DNA of 64,000 nucleotides, from positions 161,622-225,621 of the forward strand of contig NZ_LMBX01000007.1 of the NCBI RefSeq assembly GCF_001439605.1. The letters run 5' to 3'. The position numbers and the translations under genes are program-made. The stretch is from Cytobacillus praedii. Lineage in GTDB: Bacteria; Bacillota; Bacilli; Bacillales; Cytobacillaceae. The notes beneath the pieces are model-generated. The model was not told the DNA's origin and did no database searches. It worked only from the letters and a program-made list of their open reading frames with translations. Positions 1 to 9,299 of the stretch are shown here, in pieces. Every line of letters begins with the position of its first letter. The first letter of the stretch is position 1.

Positions 1-168
1 TTTGGATCAGATTTTGATGGGAACGATGGAAAGCTGCCTAAAGGTATAAGGAATGTGAAGGACTTTGACTATTTAATAAATGAATTGGTAAAATATTATT
101 CTAGTAAACAGGTTGAGAATTTTATGCATAAAAACTTCTTTAGCAGATATCCAAAATATAAGGACTAA
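1..168 (+). CDS. Membrane dipeptidase (peptidase M19), C-terminal part
   Basis: The window opens inside a reading frame whose last 55 residues are visible. They begin with FGSDFDG, followed by LPKG and a helical tail ending in a KNFFSRYPKYKD-type segment. This matches the C-terminal end of zinc-dependent M19 (renal-type) dipeptidases, where the GSDFDG motif carries an active-site aspartate. A dipeptidase gene just upstream of korA is a common Bacillus arrangement, which supports the call. The N-terminal metal-binding part lies outside the window, so activity cannot be judged. Confidence 0.75.
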   Translation, partial: FGSDFDGNDGKLPKGIRNVKDFDYLINELVKYYSSKQVENFMHKNFFSRYPKYKD

Positions 169-476
169 GAAAAGGCGAATAGATCTATCATTTAGATAAA
201 GTGAGAACTTTTTTCGAGATTTAGGCAACAAAAAAGCCGTAAATCTATAATTATTTAATTAGTTGTAAAATATTCATATTTTCGACAATAATTAGAATGA
301 AAGGGTTGCTTTTTTTTAGACTTAGGTCTAGAATTGAAAGCGTTTAGTACCCATTCAAAATCCTTATTTAAATGGTTGTTCTTTATATCGCAAATAAGGT
401 TTCTGAAAGAGTGCTACACTTCAATTATTATATTGTTTTTACATATTTTTCTAACGTATCTAAAGGGGTGTAAGTC
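169..476. other. Intergenic region upstream of korA
   Basis: About 300 bases of AT-rich DNA. I see no convincing gene or strong terminator. The ribosome binding site AAAGGGGTG at about 462-470 belongs to korA. Any promoter for korA should lie here, but no clear -35/-10 pair stands out. Confidence 0.5.
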
Positions 477-2213
477 ATGATCAATCAACTTTCGTGGAAA
501 GTTGGCGGGCAACAAGGGGAAGGTATTGAGAGTACTGGTGAAATTTTTGCCATTGCCTTAAACCGATTAGGCTACTACTTGTATGGTTACCGCCATTTCT
601 CATCTCGTATTAAAGGCGGTCATACGAACAATAAGATTCGTGTAAGCACAACACAAGTTCGTTCCATTTCAGACGATCTTGATATTTTGGTAGCATTCGA
701 CCAAGAAACAATCGATTTGAACTACAAAGAACTCCATGAAAAAGGAGTTATTATTGCGGATGCTAAGTTCAATCCAATAAAACCAGAAGATACTAAAGCA
801 TCGATGTTTGCAGTTCCATTTACGGAATTAGCAACGGAATTAGGTACATCCCTTATGAAAAACATGGTTGCTGTAGGGGCAACATGCGCAGTCTTAAATT
901 TAGATATTAACGTTTTTAAAGAAGTTGTGCAAGAAATTTTTGGACGTAAGGGTCAGCAAGTTGTTGAAAAAAATATGGAAGCCATTAAATCAGGCTTTGA
1001 TAATATGCAAGAACATTTGGGAAGCAACGCGGAATTAATGGAGCTTGAGAAAGCAGACGGCAAGAAGCGTATGTTTATGATTGGCAACGATGCGATTGCA
1101 CTTGGTGCATTAGCAGGTGGCTGCCGCTTCATGGCTGCATACCCAATTACTCCAGCATCAGATATTATGGAATACTTAATCAAAAAACTTCCACCAGTTG
1201 GTGGAGCGGTTATTCAAACGGAAGATGAAATTGCTGCTGTAACAATGACAATTGGTGCAAACTACGGTGGTGTGCGTGCGCTAACTGCTTCATCAGGTCC
1301 TGGTCTATCATTAAAAATGGAAGCGATCGGCTTATCTGGTATTACGGAAACGCCGCTAGTTATTGTTGATACACAGCGTGGGGGTCCATCAACAGGTCTG
1401 CCTACAAAGCAGGAGCAGTCTGACTTAATGGCTATGATCTACGGGACACATGGGGAAATTCCAAAGATTGTCATGGCTCCAAGTACGGTTCAAGAAGCAT
1501 TCTATGATACAGCAGAAGCATTCAATCTTGCTGAAGAATATCAATGTCCTGTTATTGTCTTATCTGATCTTCAGTTATCATTAGGTAAACAAACTGTTGA
1601 ACCTCTTGATTACAATAAAGTTGAAATTCGCCGTGGAAAGCTAGTAACGGAAGAACTCCCTGAAATCGAAAATAAAGGGTATTTTAAGCGCTATGAAGTA
1701 ACCGAGGATGGTGTTTCTCCGCGTACGGTGCCTGGAATGAAAAATGGGATTCACCATGTAACAGGTGTTGAACATGATGAACAAGGCAAGCCGTCTGAAT
1801 CAGCACTTAATCGAAATGCTCAAATGGACAAGCGCTTCCGCAAAATAGAAAATATTAAATTTGATACCCCTGTTTACAAAAACGCTCCACATGAGGAAGC
1901 AGATCTATTAATTGTTGGCTTCAACTCAACTCGCGGAGCAATTGAAGAAGCAATGGGCCGTTTGGAGAAAGATGGTTTGAAAGTAAACCATGCACATATT
2001 CGTTTAATTTACCCATTCCCGTCTGATGAATTATTGCCGCTCGTAAATTCTGCGAAAAAGATTGTTGTCGTTGAAAATAACGCGACTGGGCAGTTGGCAA
2101 ATATGATGAAGATGAACGTCGGAAATATTGAAAAAATCACTAAAATGTTAAAGTACGACGGAAATCCATTCTTGCCGCATGAAATTCATTCAAGATGCAA
2201 GGAGTTGGTCTAA
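477..2213 (+). CDS. korA: 2-oxoacid:ferredoxin oxidoreductase, alpha subunit (gamma-alpha fusion)
   Basis: Large subunit of a 2-oxoacid:ferredoxin oxidoreductase, which decarboxylates a 2-oxoacid such as 2-oxoglutarate to its acyl-CoA and reduces ferredoxin. The 578 residues have the fused architecture. A gamma domain occupies about 1-190, with the GGQQGEGIESTGE motif near the start. The thiamine-pyrophosphate PYR domain follows from about 200, with AYPITPASDIMEYL. The C-terminal domain II ends at about 575. The ATG follows a good ribosome binding site. The stop codon is immediately followed by the korB start codon, so the two form a translationally coupled complex operon. Substrate preference cannot be read from sequence. 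Bacillus homologues are annotated either as KorA or as a generic 2-oxoacid enzyme. Confidence 0.9.
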   Translation: MINQLSWKVGGQQGEGIESTGEIFAIALNRLGYYLYGYRHFSSRIKGGHTNNKIRVSTTQVRSISDDLDILVAFDQETIDLNYKELHEKGVIIADAKFNPIKPEDTKASMFAVPFTELATELGTSLMKNMVAVGATCAVLNLDINVFKEVVQEIFGRKGQQVVEKNMEAIKSGFDNMQEHLGSNAELMELEKADGKKRMFMIGNDAIALGALAGGCRFMAAYPITPASDIMEYLIKKLPPVGGAVIQTEDEIAAVTMTIGANYGGVRALTASSGPGLSLKMEAIGLSGITETPLVIVDTQRGGPSTGLPTKQEQSDLMAMIYGTHGEIPKIVMAPSTVQEAFYDTAEAFNLAEEYQCPVIVLSDLQLSLGKQTVEPLDYNKVEIRRGKLVTEELPEIENKGYFKRYEVTEDGVSPRTVPGMKNGIHHVTGVEHDEQGKPSESALNRNAQMDKRFRKIENIKFDTPVYKNAPHEEADLLIVGFNSTRGAIEEAMGRLEKDGLKVNHAHIRLIYPFPSDELLPLVNSAKKIVVVENNATGQLANMMKMNVGNIEKITKMLKYDGNPFLPHEIHSRCKELV

Positions 2214-3080
2214 ATGTCAACATTTAAAGATTTTCGTAATAGTGTAAAACCAAACTGGTGTCCTGGCTGTGGAGACTTCTCCGTTCAGGCAGCTATCCAG
2301 CGTGCTGCAGCAAATGTAGGACTAGAACCTGAAAACTTGGCTGTTGTCTCTGGAATTGGCTGTTCTGGCCGTATCTCAGGATATATTAATTCATATGGAT
2401 TACACGGTATCCATGGTCGTTCACTTCCAATCGCAACTGGGGTAAAAATGGCTAATCGAGACCTAACAGTTATCGCTTCTGGCGGTGATGGTGATGGATA
2501 TGCAATTGGAATGAGCCATACAATTCATGCGATTCGACGAAATGTAAATATCACTTATATTGTTATGGATAACCAAATATACGGTCTAACAAAAGGTCAA
2601 ACATCACCAAGATCGGCTACAGGGTTTAAAACGAAGTCAACACCTGAAGGTTCGATTGAACAAGCAATTTCTCCAATGGAAATGGCATTAACTGCTGGTG
2701 CTACATTTGTTGCACAAAGCTTCTCAACAGACCTTAAGGACTTGACAGCATTAATTGAAGCAGGGATTAAACATGAAGGCTTCTCTTTAATTAATGTATT
2801 TAGTCCATGTGTTACTTATAATAAAGTCAATACATATGACTGGTTTAAAGAGAATTTAACAAAATTGAGCGATGTGGAAGGCTATGATTCTTCTAATAAA
2901 GAGCTGGCAATGCAAACATTAATGAAGCATAATGGCTTAGTAACTGGTCTGATTTACCAAGACACAGAGCGTAAATCTTATCAAGAACTATTAACTGGAT
3001 ATTCAGAGTCTCCATTAGTTCATGCAGATTTAACTCTAGATCAAGCACATTTTGATAAACTTGTTAATGAATTTATGTAG
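2214..3080 (+). CDS. korB: 2-oxoacid:ferredoxin oxidoreductase, beta subunit
   Basis: The 288-residue beta subunit carries the cofactor for electron transfer. The WCPGCGD motif (Cys16, Cys19), Cys50 and Cys199 (in FSPCVTYN) are positioned like the four ligands of the single [4Fe-4S] cluster of this family. The GDGD motif at 91-94 and Asn120 fit the thiamine-pyrophosphate/Mg binding motif. The ATG abuts the korA stop codon, and a terminator follows directly, so korA-korB looks like a closed two-gene operon. Length and motif order are normal for the family. Confidence 0.92.
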   Translation: MSTFKDFRNSVKPNWCPGCGDFSVQAAIQRAAANVGLEPENLAVVSGIGCSGRISGYINSYGLHGIHGRSLPIATGVKMANRDLTVIASGGDGDGYAIGMSHTIHAIRRNVNITYIVMDNQIYGLTKGQTSPRSATGFKTKSTPEGSIEQAISPMEMALTAGATFVAQSFSTDLKDLTALIEAGIKHEGFSLINVFSPCVTYNKVNTYDWFKENLTKLSDVEGYDSSNKELAMQTLMKHNGLVTGLIYQDTERKSYQELLTGYSESPLVHADLTLDQAHFDKLVNEFM

Positions 3081-3092
3081 GAAAAGTTAAAG

Positions 3093-3124
3093 TAGTCCAG
3101 GGTAGATTCCTGGACTATTTTTTT
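3093..3124 (+). terminator. Rho-independent terminator after korB
   Basis: Stem AGTCCAGG (3094-3101) pairs with CCTGGACT (3109-3116) across a short loop and is followed by a run of T. It lies 13 bases after the korB stop. Confidence 0.85.
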
Positions 3125-3433
3125 ATGTGAGTTTTTTTAATTTGTTCTATAATAACTTTTATAAGATGTGATAATCGTCACGTTCAATTTAGACAAATTC
3201 GTATAATATTATTATTTGTGAATAGGTACATACCATTTGTTATATTGAGTAAAGAACAGAGAATAGGCACTTGTCCCATGGATGGATTTCTATTGTTTTC
3301 AATTCATAAAGGCTTTATACTATAATAATGTGTGTAGTTAATCTTAATTACGATAATATTTTTTATTATAGAGGCTTAAGAATTTCCAATAGATTTTCTC
3401 GCAGGTACAAAACAGGGAAAGGGGACAAAATTA
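3125..3433 (+). other. Intergenic region with candidate miaB promoter
   Basis: AT-rich spacer with no gene visible. A TATAAT at 3321-3326 could be the -10 of a miaB promoter. The best -35 candidate, TTTTCA at 3296-3301, is weak and has 19-base spacing. The ribosome binding site of miaB lies at about 3414-3424. Confidence 0.35.
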
Positions 3434-4978
3434 ATGAATGAAAAACAACGACTAGAAGGTCAACAAGTGCAAACAGCTAATCCATCGGACAAAAAATCCG
3501 AAAAGGATTACAGCAAATATTTTGAAGCGGTATATACACCACCTTCTTTAAAGGAAGCGAAGAAGCGCGGAAAAGAAGAAGTAGCCTACCATAAAGATTT
3601 TGATATTCCACAAGAATTTCATGGAATGGGAAATGGACGAAAATTTTATATTCGCACGTATGGCTGCCAAATGAACGAGCATGACACAGAGGTAATGGCA
3701 GGAATCTTTCTTGGATTAGGCTATGAACCAACAGACACTGTTGAGGATGCCAATGTCATATTATTAAATACATGTGCGATTCGTGAGAATGCAGAGAATA
3801 AAGTATTTGGTGAACTTGGCCATTTAAAGCATTTGAAAAAAGAAAAACCAGACCTGCTTCTAGGTGTATGTGGATGCATGTCCCAGGAAGAGTCTGTAGT
3901 CAACAAAATTTTGAAAACGTATAATCAAGTGGATATTATCTTTGGAACCCATAATATTCATCGCCTGCCAAACATATTGCATGAGGCATATATGTCTAAG
4001 GAAATGGTTGTGGAAGTATGGTCTAAAGAAGGGGACGTAATTGAAAACCTTCCTAAGGTTCGTCAAGGGAATATTAAAGCATGGGTAAATATCATGTATG
4101 GCTGTGATAAATTCTGTACGTATTGTATTGTCCCTTTTACACGTGGAAAAGAGCGCAGCCGCCGTCCTGATGATATCATTCAAGAGGTTAGACAATTAGC
4201 TGCACAAGGCTATAAAGAAATAACCCTCCTTGGCCAAAATGTAAATGCATACGGGAAAGACTTTGAAGATATGAAATATGGTCTAGGAGATCTAATGGAT
4301 GAAATTCGTAAAATCGATATTCCGCGTATTCGTTTTACCACAAGTCATCCCCGTGATTTTGACGATTACTTAATTGAAGTACTGGCAAAAGGCGGAAATC
4401 TTGTTGAACATATTCATCTGCCAGTTCAATCTGGATCAAATGAAGTTCTTAAAATTATGGCGCGTAAATACACAAGAGAACATTATTTAGAGCTTATTCG
4501 TAAAATCAAAGTTGCTGTTCCAGGCGCAACATTTACTACAGATATTATTGTGGGTTATCCAAATGAAACAGATGAGCAGTTTGAGGAGACACTTTCACTA
4601 TATCGTGAAGTTGGTTATGAGGCTGCTTATACGTTTATTTATTCTCCAAGGGAAGGTACACCTGCTGCGAAAATGCAGGATAATGTTCCAATGGAAGTGA
4701 AAAAGGAGCGTCTGCAGCGTCTAAATGCGCTTGTAAATGAACTTTCAGCTGAAGCTATGAAAAAGTATCAAGACCAGATCGTCGAAGTTCTAGTGGAAGG
4801 CGAAAGTAAAAACAATCCTGATGTATTAGCAGGTTATACAAGAAAAAATAAACTTGTCAACTTTATTGGGCCAAAATCAGCCATTGGAAAAATTGTAAAA
4901 GTAAAAATAACTAATGCAAAAACATGGTCATTAAACGGAGAAATGATTGAAGAATTAGATGTGGTAGAGGTGGAGTAA
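3434..4978 (+). CDS. miaB: tRNA-2-methylthio-N6-dimethylallyladenosine synthase MiaB
   Basis: A radical-SAM methylthiotransferase that converts i6A37 to ms2i6A37 in tRNAs reading UNN codons. It acts after MiaA, which is encoded at 22.2 kb. The 514 residues show an N-terminal UPF0004 domain with three cluster cysteines (Cys78, Cys114, Cys148). The radical-SAM motif CDKFCTYC supplies Cys224, Cys228 and Cys231, and a C-terminal TRAM domain ends the protein. The N-terminal extension of about 60 residues before the UPF0004 domain is usual in Bacillus. The ATG lies behind AAAGGGGAC. ricA starts one base after the stop, so the two are co-transcribed. Confidence 0.95.
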   Translation: MNEKQRLEGQQVQTANPSDKKSEKDYSKYFEAVYTPPSLKEAKKRGKEEVAYHKDFDIPQEFHGMGNGRKFYIRTYGCQMNEHDTEVMAGIFLGLGYEPTDTVEDANVILLNTCAIRENAENKVFGELGHLKHLKKEKPDLLLGVCGCMSQEESVVNKILKTYNQVDIIFGTHNIHRLPNILHEAYMSKEMVVEVWSKEGDVIENLPKVRQGNIKAWVNIMYGCDKFCTYCIVPFTRGKERSRRPDDIIQEVRQLAAQGYKEITLLGQNVNAYGKDFEDMKYGLGDLMDEIRKIDIPRIRFTTSHPRDFDDYLIEVLAKGGNLVEHIHLPVQSGSNEVLKIMARKYTREHYLELIRKIKVAVPGATFTTDIIVGYPNETDEQFEETLSLYREVGYEAAYTFIYSPREGTPAAKMQDNVPMEVKKERLQRLNALVNELSAEAMKKYQDQIVEVLVEGESKNNPDVLAGYTRKNKLVNFIGPKSAIGKIVKVKITNAKTWSLNGEMIEELDVVEVE

Positions 4979-4979
4979 A

Positions 4980-5411
4980 ATGGCAAAGTATACAAAAGAT
5001 GATATTATTGCTCGAGCGAAAGAGCTTGCACGAATGATTGCTGAAACGGAAGAAGTAGACTTTTTTAAGCGTGCAGAAGCACAAATTAACGAAAATGAAA
5101 AAATACGTGCAACTATTTCAAATATAAAAGGCTTGCAAAAGCAAGCGGTTAACTTACAGCACTTCGGTAAAAAAGAAGCCTTGAAAAAAACTGAAGACAA
5201 GCTTGAAGCTCTTCAAAATGAATTAGATGCAATTCCTGTTGTTCAGGAATTTAAACAATCTCAAATTGAAGTGAATGAATTACTGCAAATGGTTGCTAAC
5301 GCTATTTCGAACACCGTTACAGATGAGGTGATCCTTGCAACAGGTGGAGATTTGCTGAGCGGGGAAACAGGCTCTCAAATAAAAAATAGTGATTGTTCTC
5401 ATCATCATTAA
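4980..5411 (+). CDS. ricA: RicA (YmcA), subunit of the Y-complex for RNase Y specificity
   Basis: This 143-residue helical protein matches YmcA/RicA in length, position after miaB and YlbF/YmcA-family composition. In B. subtilis it joins RicF (YlbF) and RicT (YaaT) in a complex that steers RNase Y and is needed for competence, biofilm formation and sporulation. A cysteine in the C-terminal DCSHHH tail fits the cysteine-ligated cofactor known for the complex. The ATG overlaps the region just after the miaB stop, indicating translational coupling. A strong terminator follows. Confidence 0.9.
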   Translation: MAKYTKDDIIARAKELARMIAETEEVDFFKRAEAQINENEKIRATISNIKGLQKQAVNLQHFGKKEALKKTEDKLEALQNELDAIPVVQEFKQSQIEVNELLQMVANAISNTVTDEVILATGGDLLSGETGSQIKNSDCSHHH

Positions 5412-5451
5412 GAAATAACAGATGTACCTTGTTCATCGCTATATGAACTGA

Positions 5452-5482
5452 AAAACCCCCTGTCTTTATTACAGGGGGTTTT
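5452..5482 (+). terminator. Terminator after miaB-ricA
   Basis: AACCCCCTGT (5454-5463) pairs with ACAGGGGGTT (5471-5480), followed by TTCTTT. A run of A before the stem means it could also serve the convergent minus-strand gene. Confidence 0.85.
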
Positions 5483-5530
5483 CTTTATATTAAAAAGGAG
5501 GGATAATCGGCCTGTTTTGGGTTGTGGAGG

Positions 5531-5884
5531 CTAATTATTTCTTAGCAGATCTACTGCTCTTAAAAATTCTTTTCTATACTCTTGCTGTTCTTGTAACGCA
5601 GCATTCAGTGTGGAAAGCAGAGACTCATTTAAAATTCTTGAACCATTTTGATTTGAATCATTGCCCAAATAGTTGAGAAGGAAGGTGTATACGAGAAGCA
5701 AGGTTGAATAATTATCAACGTAGGTTAAGTTGATGGCACGCCCACCCATCCCGCCTGCAGCATGGTTATTAATAGAGGGAATGCCGGCTTCTGCAGCCAT
5801 TTCAAGCAGTTCCTCAGGAACACCAAGCTGCTTGAGTACTTCAGGATCTAATTGTAATTTATTTTTTTTATTTCTATCAATCAT
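5531..5884 (-). CDS. Uncharacterised 117-residue protein upstream of cotE
   Basis: No family recognised. The start is set at the ATG at 5884 because AGGGAGGT lies eight bases upstream. A longer frame to 5911 would bury that ribosome binding site. The protein begins with a lysine/asparagine-rich segment (MIDRNKKNK), then a helical region with LGVPEELLEMA and a glycine-rich GGMGGRA stretch. The rest is predicted helical with many Gln and Asn residues. There is no signal peptide or membrane segment. It sits with two other small minus-strand genes between ricA and cotE. A spore-associated role is an inference from neighbourhood only. Confidence 0.6.
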   Translation of the reverse strand: MIDRNKKNKLQLDPEVLKQLGVPEELLEMAAEAGIPSINNHAAGGMGGRAINLTYVDNYSTLLLVYTFLLNYLGNDSNQNGSRILNESLLSTLNAALQEQQEYRKEFLRAVDLLRNN

Positions 5885-6087
5885 TTTCCATACCTCCCTT
5901 CTCTTGGACAATCTGTGGTTCTACTACACTTATTTTGGTCAGAGACTAAACAAACAGTCTCTGCATTTCTATTAGTCTTGCTAATCTCTTTGCCCCTCTT
6001 GGTAATAAGCTTTCAAGAAAGGCATAGAACACCAAATAGACAGATTTGTCTTATGCTTGGCGGGACGAACAAAGCGCATTGGCTTTT

Positions 6088-6387
6088 CTATGCGTGGTTG
6101 CTTTCTACTTGATTTGCGTTGTTCACTGAAATTGCTTGTGAATCACCGCCATTTGCTACGTTGAATTGAGCAGATAGAATTGGAATATTGATAAGTGATG
6201 CATTAACAGCAAAACCACCAAGTGACACTGGTATTTGTACAGGGATGTTTACCTGTGGGCTATTTCCTTGCGCTGCGAAAGTAAAGGCCTTGAATGCATC
6301 ACCGTTGTTGCTGACGCCGTTCACTCCTTCAGGACGATTCTGAACAGGCCTAGTTTGATTCTCTTCATAGCATCTATTTGACAACAT
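6088..6387 (-). CDS. Uncharacterised 99-residue protein, possible spore-surface protein
   Basis: No family recognised. The ATG at 6387 follows GAGGAGGTGAG with good spacing; an upstream GTG at 6396 lies inside that ribosome binding site and was rejected. The N-terminus has one cysteine and many polar residues. The second half is rich in Val, Ile, Ala and Asn (VNIPVQIPVSLGGF, then SLINIPILSAQFNVANG), suggesting beta structure. There is no signal peptide. Its composition recalls coat or exosporium proteins, but this is only a suggestion. The reading frame for the 5.5 kb gene lies downstream in the same direction. Confidence 0.6.
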   Translation of the reverse strand: MLSNRCYEENQTRPVQNRPEGVNGVSNNGDAFKAFTFAAQGNSPQVNIPVQIPVSLGGFAVNASLINIPILSAQFNVANGGDSQAISVNNANQVESNHA

Positions 6388-6419
6388 ATTTCTCACCTCC
6401 TCTTAAGTATTATTTTTCC

Positions 6420-6818
6420 TTATTTTTCTTCAGTAGAATTATTACTATCTGTAAGATCAGTAAGATCTAAGTCAAGTAACGTTACCCCATTTAGTGAAAG
6501 TTTTATTTTCTTATTATCATCAGATGTTTCAAATACTGGCAGCAATTTGCTTAGAGCAGGGAGCATATTCTGAACTCCATTTGAACCTAAAGGATTTTGG
6601 CTGAAAATCCCATTTAAGTTTTTTAACGGGTTAACCGAATTGAGTAGGTTTCCGCTCATTGGATTTGCTGATAAGTTACTAAGTTTATTAGAAACAAGTC
6701 CGTTTAATGTCTCCCCTAAATTTTTCGAAATTTTATCCGCAAATTCTCTGGTATTTTCTCCATTTATTTCTTTGCCATTAAAATTTATCTTGAAGTTGGA
6801 ATTATCTAAGTTGGTCAT
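6420..6818 (-). CDS. Uncharacterised 132-residue Asn/Leu-rich protein
   Basis: No family recognised. The ATG at 6818 is preceded by AAGGAGGTGATC, an almost perfect match to the 3' end of 16S rRNA, so translation should be strong. The N-terminal segment FKINFNGKEINGENTREFA is followed by repeated NL/NP-rich turns (SANPMSGNLLNSVNPL) and an acidic tail with LDLDLTDLTD. No signal peptide or membrane helix is present. It lies 32 bases from the next gene of the minus-strand cluster, likely in one operon divergent from cotE. Confidence 0.6.
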   Translation of the reverse strand: MTNLDNSNFKINFNGKEINGENTREFADKISKNLGETLNGLVSNKLSNLSANPMSGNLLNSVNPLKNLNGIFSQNPLGSNGVQNMLPALSKLLPVFETSDDNKKIKLSLNGVTLLDLDLTDLTDSNNSTEEK

Positions 6819-7050
6819 CCTGATCACCTCCTTGTCGTTAATGTATTATATTGGTGAAAAAGCCAAGCTGTATCCGCGTTTTAATTAGGACAAACATATA
6901 ATTTTTTGAAATTTAGGAGGGAGATACTGACATAGGTATAAATTATGTTAGGGAGCCTTGAAGACGAAATTTTAAGAAACAGACTATTTTATAGAATTTT
7001 AATTTAAGAATTCACCTTTATATATGTGTTCTCTAATTTAGTAATATGGC

Positions 7051-7149
7051 ACATTCGCCCTGAAAAAGCATACTATGAAATATGCCAATACATTTACCTA
7101 ACATTCATCAAGAAATATCGCACACTAGTCTAATATCCCGCATAGGATG
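7051..7149 (+). promoter_or_regulatory. Candidate sporulation promoters of cotE
   Basis: CATACTAT at 7069-7076 resembles the mother-cell sigma-E -10 (CATACANT). An AC dinucleotide 16 bases before it also fits a sigma-K pattern. A second CATAGGATG at 7141-7149 has an AC 17 bases upstream. In B. subtilis, cotE is driven by tandem sigma-E and sigma-K promoters, so two sites are plausible. The -35 of a sigma-E promoter is weak here. Confidence 0.45.
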
Positions 7150-7180
7150 AATTGAAAATGAATGAGGAGGTTCGCTCGCA

Positions 7181-7729
7181 ATGGGAGAATACAGAGAGAT
7201 AATAACAAAGGCGGTCGTTGCAAAAGGACGAAAATTCACCCAGTCCAATCATACGATATGCCCTAAACACCATCCGTCAAGCATCCTTGGCTGCTGGATT
7301 ATAAACCATACGTACGAGGCGAAAAAGGTCGGTAAAACAGTCGAGGTTAGCGGCTACTATGACATTAACGTTTGGTATTCCTTTGATAATAATACAAAAA
7401 CAGAGGTTGTTACAGAACGTGTTAATTATAAAGATGTCATTAAATTAAAATACCGTGATCCTGATTGCCTTGACGACCATGAAGTAGTGGCACGTGTATT
7501 GCAGCAGCCTAACTGCTGTGAATGTGTGATTTCACCAAATGGAAATAAAATTATCGTTCACGTGGAAAGAGAATTTCTCGTTGAAGTGATTGGTGAAACG
7601 AAAGTATGTGTAGCTGTTCATCATGATAAATGTGATTGTGATGACGAGGAATGGGGCTTTGATGAGGTTGAAGATGATGCATTCGAAGATTTAAACCCTG
7701 ACTTTTTAGTCGGAGATGAAGAAGAGTAA
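7181..7729 (+). CDS. cotE: Outer spore coat morphogenetic protein CotE
   Basis: CotE directs assembly of the outer coat around the forespore and interacts with many coat proteins. The 182-residue length matches the family. Recognisable features are the N-terminal [16 protein letters not shown] segment, the central beta-rich domain with a [17 protein letters not shown] stretch, and a strongly acidic C-terminal tail ([12 protein letters not shown] onwards). The ATG follows GAGGAGG. A terminator follows directly, so it is monocistronic, as expected. Position just before mutS-mutL, with only the 7.8-9.2 kb genes between, agrees with the Bacillus gene order. Confidence 0.95.
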   Translation: MGEYREIITKAVVAKGRKFTQSNHTICPKHHPSSILGCWIINHTYEAKKVGKTVEVSGYYDINVWYSFDNNTKTEVVTERVNYKDVIKLKYRDPDCLDDHEVVARVLQQPNCCECVISPNGNKIIVHVEREFLVEVIGETKVCVAVHHDKCDCDDEEWGFDEVEDDAFEDLNPDFLVGDEEE

Positions 7730-7730
7730 T

Positions 7731-7760
7731 AACTAGGAGGTTTTGCTTCCTAGTTTTTTC
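7731..7760 (+). terminator. Terminator after cotE
   Basis: AACTAGGA (7731-7738) pairs with TCCTAGTT (7748-7755), followed by TTTTTC. Confidence 0.85.
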
Positions 7761-7829
7761 TTTTTTGTGTTTAATTTTCTGTAAATTTAGATTATAATTA
7801 TGGAAATTTAATAAAGGGAGGCTCTAATA

Positions 7830-8456
7830 TTGGAGAATTATTTACTGTTTATATTCATGGCTTTTATGCTGATAATTTTACCTGGACCTGACACGGCCGT
7901 TATCACAAAGAATACAATCTCCAAGCGAAAAGCTGCAGGATTACAAACAACAGCTGGTACGCTTGTTGCTCTGCTTATTCATACAATGGCAGCTGTGTTT
8001 GGTTTATCTGCCCTTATTGTTAAATCAGCTTTCCTCTTTTCTATTCTTAAATATGCAGGGGCTGTATACCTTATTTATCTTGGCTGTAAATCGATTCTAT
8101 TTATTATAAAAAAACAGCCTCAAGCTGCTGATGATTCTGTGCAGGTTAATAAATATGGGAAAGAAACGTACTTTAGGCAAGGGTTTCTAACGAATCTACT
8201 AAATCCAAAAGTAGCGGTTTTTTTCCTTACTTTTTTGCCTCAATTTGCAGGGAAAAGTGATCATGCATTTTTTGAATTTCTAATACTAGGTTTAACTTAC
8301 ACTTTATTAACAATGATTTGGTTTTTCTTCTATATTTACTTAATACACTTTATAAGTGACTTTATGAAGAAGCCTTCAACGATGAAAGCAGTAGAAGGGC
8401 TGACAGGAGGCGTATTAATTCTATTTGGTTTAAAATTAGCTTTGGAAAAGAACTAG
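7830..8456 (+). CDS. LysE/RhtB-family amino acid exporter
   Basis: A 208-residue inner-membrane protein with about six hydrophobic segments. It has the family hallmark LPGPDTAVITKNT near residues 17-29 and the NLLNPKVAVFFLTFLPQF motif in the middle. Members export amino acids or their derivatives by proton exchange; the substrate here cannot be told. The start is a TTG, chosen because AAGGGAGGC lies at the right distance upstream. The gene stands alone between the cotE terminator and the next gene. Confidence 0.85.
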   Translation: MENYLLFIFMAFMLIILPGPDTAVITKNTISKRKAAGLQTTAGTLVALLIHTMAAVFGLSALIVKSAFLFSILKYAGAVYLIYLGCKSILFIIKKQPQAADDSVQVNKYGKETYFRQGFLTNLLNPKVAVFFLTFLPQFAGKSDHAFFEFLILGLTYTLLTMIWFFFYIYLIHFISDFMKKPSTMKAVEGLTGGVLILFGLKLALEKN

Positions 8457-8555
8457 TTTGCTTGGTTAATTTGTCCTTATTTACAAACTATGTATCCCAT
8501 TTTCTTCCTTCACGTGCTAAAATATTTAATTGAAAGAAGTCTAGGGGGGAAGTTT

Positions 8556-9173
8556 ATGTTCAAAAGAGTTGCATCAGATGTATTAGGATTAAGTGATGTT
8601 GGAAGTGTGATTAAGCCTATCGATTATGATAAAGTAGATGCTGATGATTACGTTCTCCATGAGGACAATGAGAAGATTTACTTTTTAATTAAATCAAAAT
8701 CGGATGAATATTGTTTTACAAATAAAGCGTTAATTCATTTAGATGGAACAAGTGCACTGAGCAAAAAAAGAAGTTTAAAGCGTTATTCATACAAGGAGCA
8801 TACAATTTCAGATGTGATGCTTGAGACAGCGGGCACGGTTGATTTGGATGTAGAAATAAAATTTGTGATTGGGTCTGTCCACTTTTCTATAGATGTTCAT
8901 AAGAAATATATTGAAGAATTGAAAGACTTATATAAAGCACTCATTCGTATTTCGGAAATTTGTCATGAAAATGAAGTATCCATGTCATACGCAGAGAAGA
9001 GCTTGGAATTAACTTCAAACACATTCAGCCGTTCAGCTGTTCCGCAGGATAATAATTTCGTGGATAACTTCAGAGTATTAAACGAAACCGCATTTAATTG
9101 GCTTATGAATAGCAGAAAGAAATACAATGTAAAAGATTTCGGGTTTGTATTTGAAAAATATATTAATAATTGA
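8556..9173 (+). CDS. YvbH-like PH-domain protein
   Basis: A cytoplasmic protein of 205 residues. The start is at the ATG at 8556, behind CTAGGGGGG; an upstream frame to 8490 lacks a binding site. The opening FKRVASDVLGLSDVG, then KVDADDYVLHEDNEK and IYFLIKSKSDEYCFTNKALI, are typical of the YvbH/bacterial PH domain group. The C-terminal third is helical, like the YvbH oligomerisation region. The function of the group is not established. A terminator follows. Confidence 0.75.
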   Translation: MFKRVASDVLGLSDVGSVIKPIDYDKVDADDYVLHEDNEKIYFLIKSKSDEYCFTNKALIHLDGTSALSKKRSLKRYSYKEHTISDVMLETAGTVDLDVEIKFVIGSVHFSIDVHKKYIEELKDLYKALIRISEICHENEVSMSYAEKSLELTSNTFSRSAVPQDNNFVDNFRVLNETAFNWLMNSRKKYNVKDFGFVFEKYINN

Positions 9174-9177
9174 TTCA

Positions 9178-9220
9178 TAAAAAGCAGTGATCTTAATTTT
9201 TAAGATCCTGCTTTTCTTTG
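9178..9220 (+). terminator. Terminator before mutS
   Basis: AAAAGCAGTGATCTT pairs imperfectly with AAGATCCTGCTTTT, followed by CTTTG. Confidence 0.75.
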
Positions 9221-9250
9221 TCTTGAGAAACAAAACTAATTAAAACTTTA

Positions 9251-9259
9251 TGATATAAT
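9251..9259 (+). promoter_or_regulatory. Candidate extended -10 promoter of mutS-mutL
   Basis: TGATATAAT is a perfect TGnTATAAT extended -10 box, 40 bases before the mutS start. No good -35 lies 17 bases upstream, which extended -10 promoters tolerate. Confidence 0.5.
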
Positions 9260-9299
9260 AGGAAGATAAAAAGTTACTTTTGAACATTTGGAGGATAAT

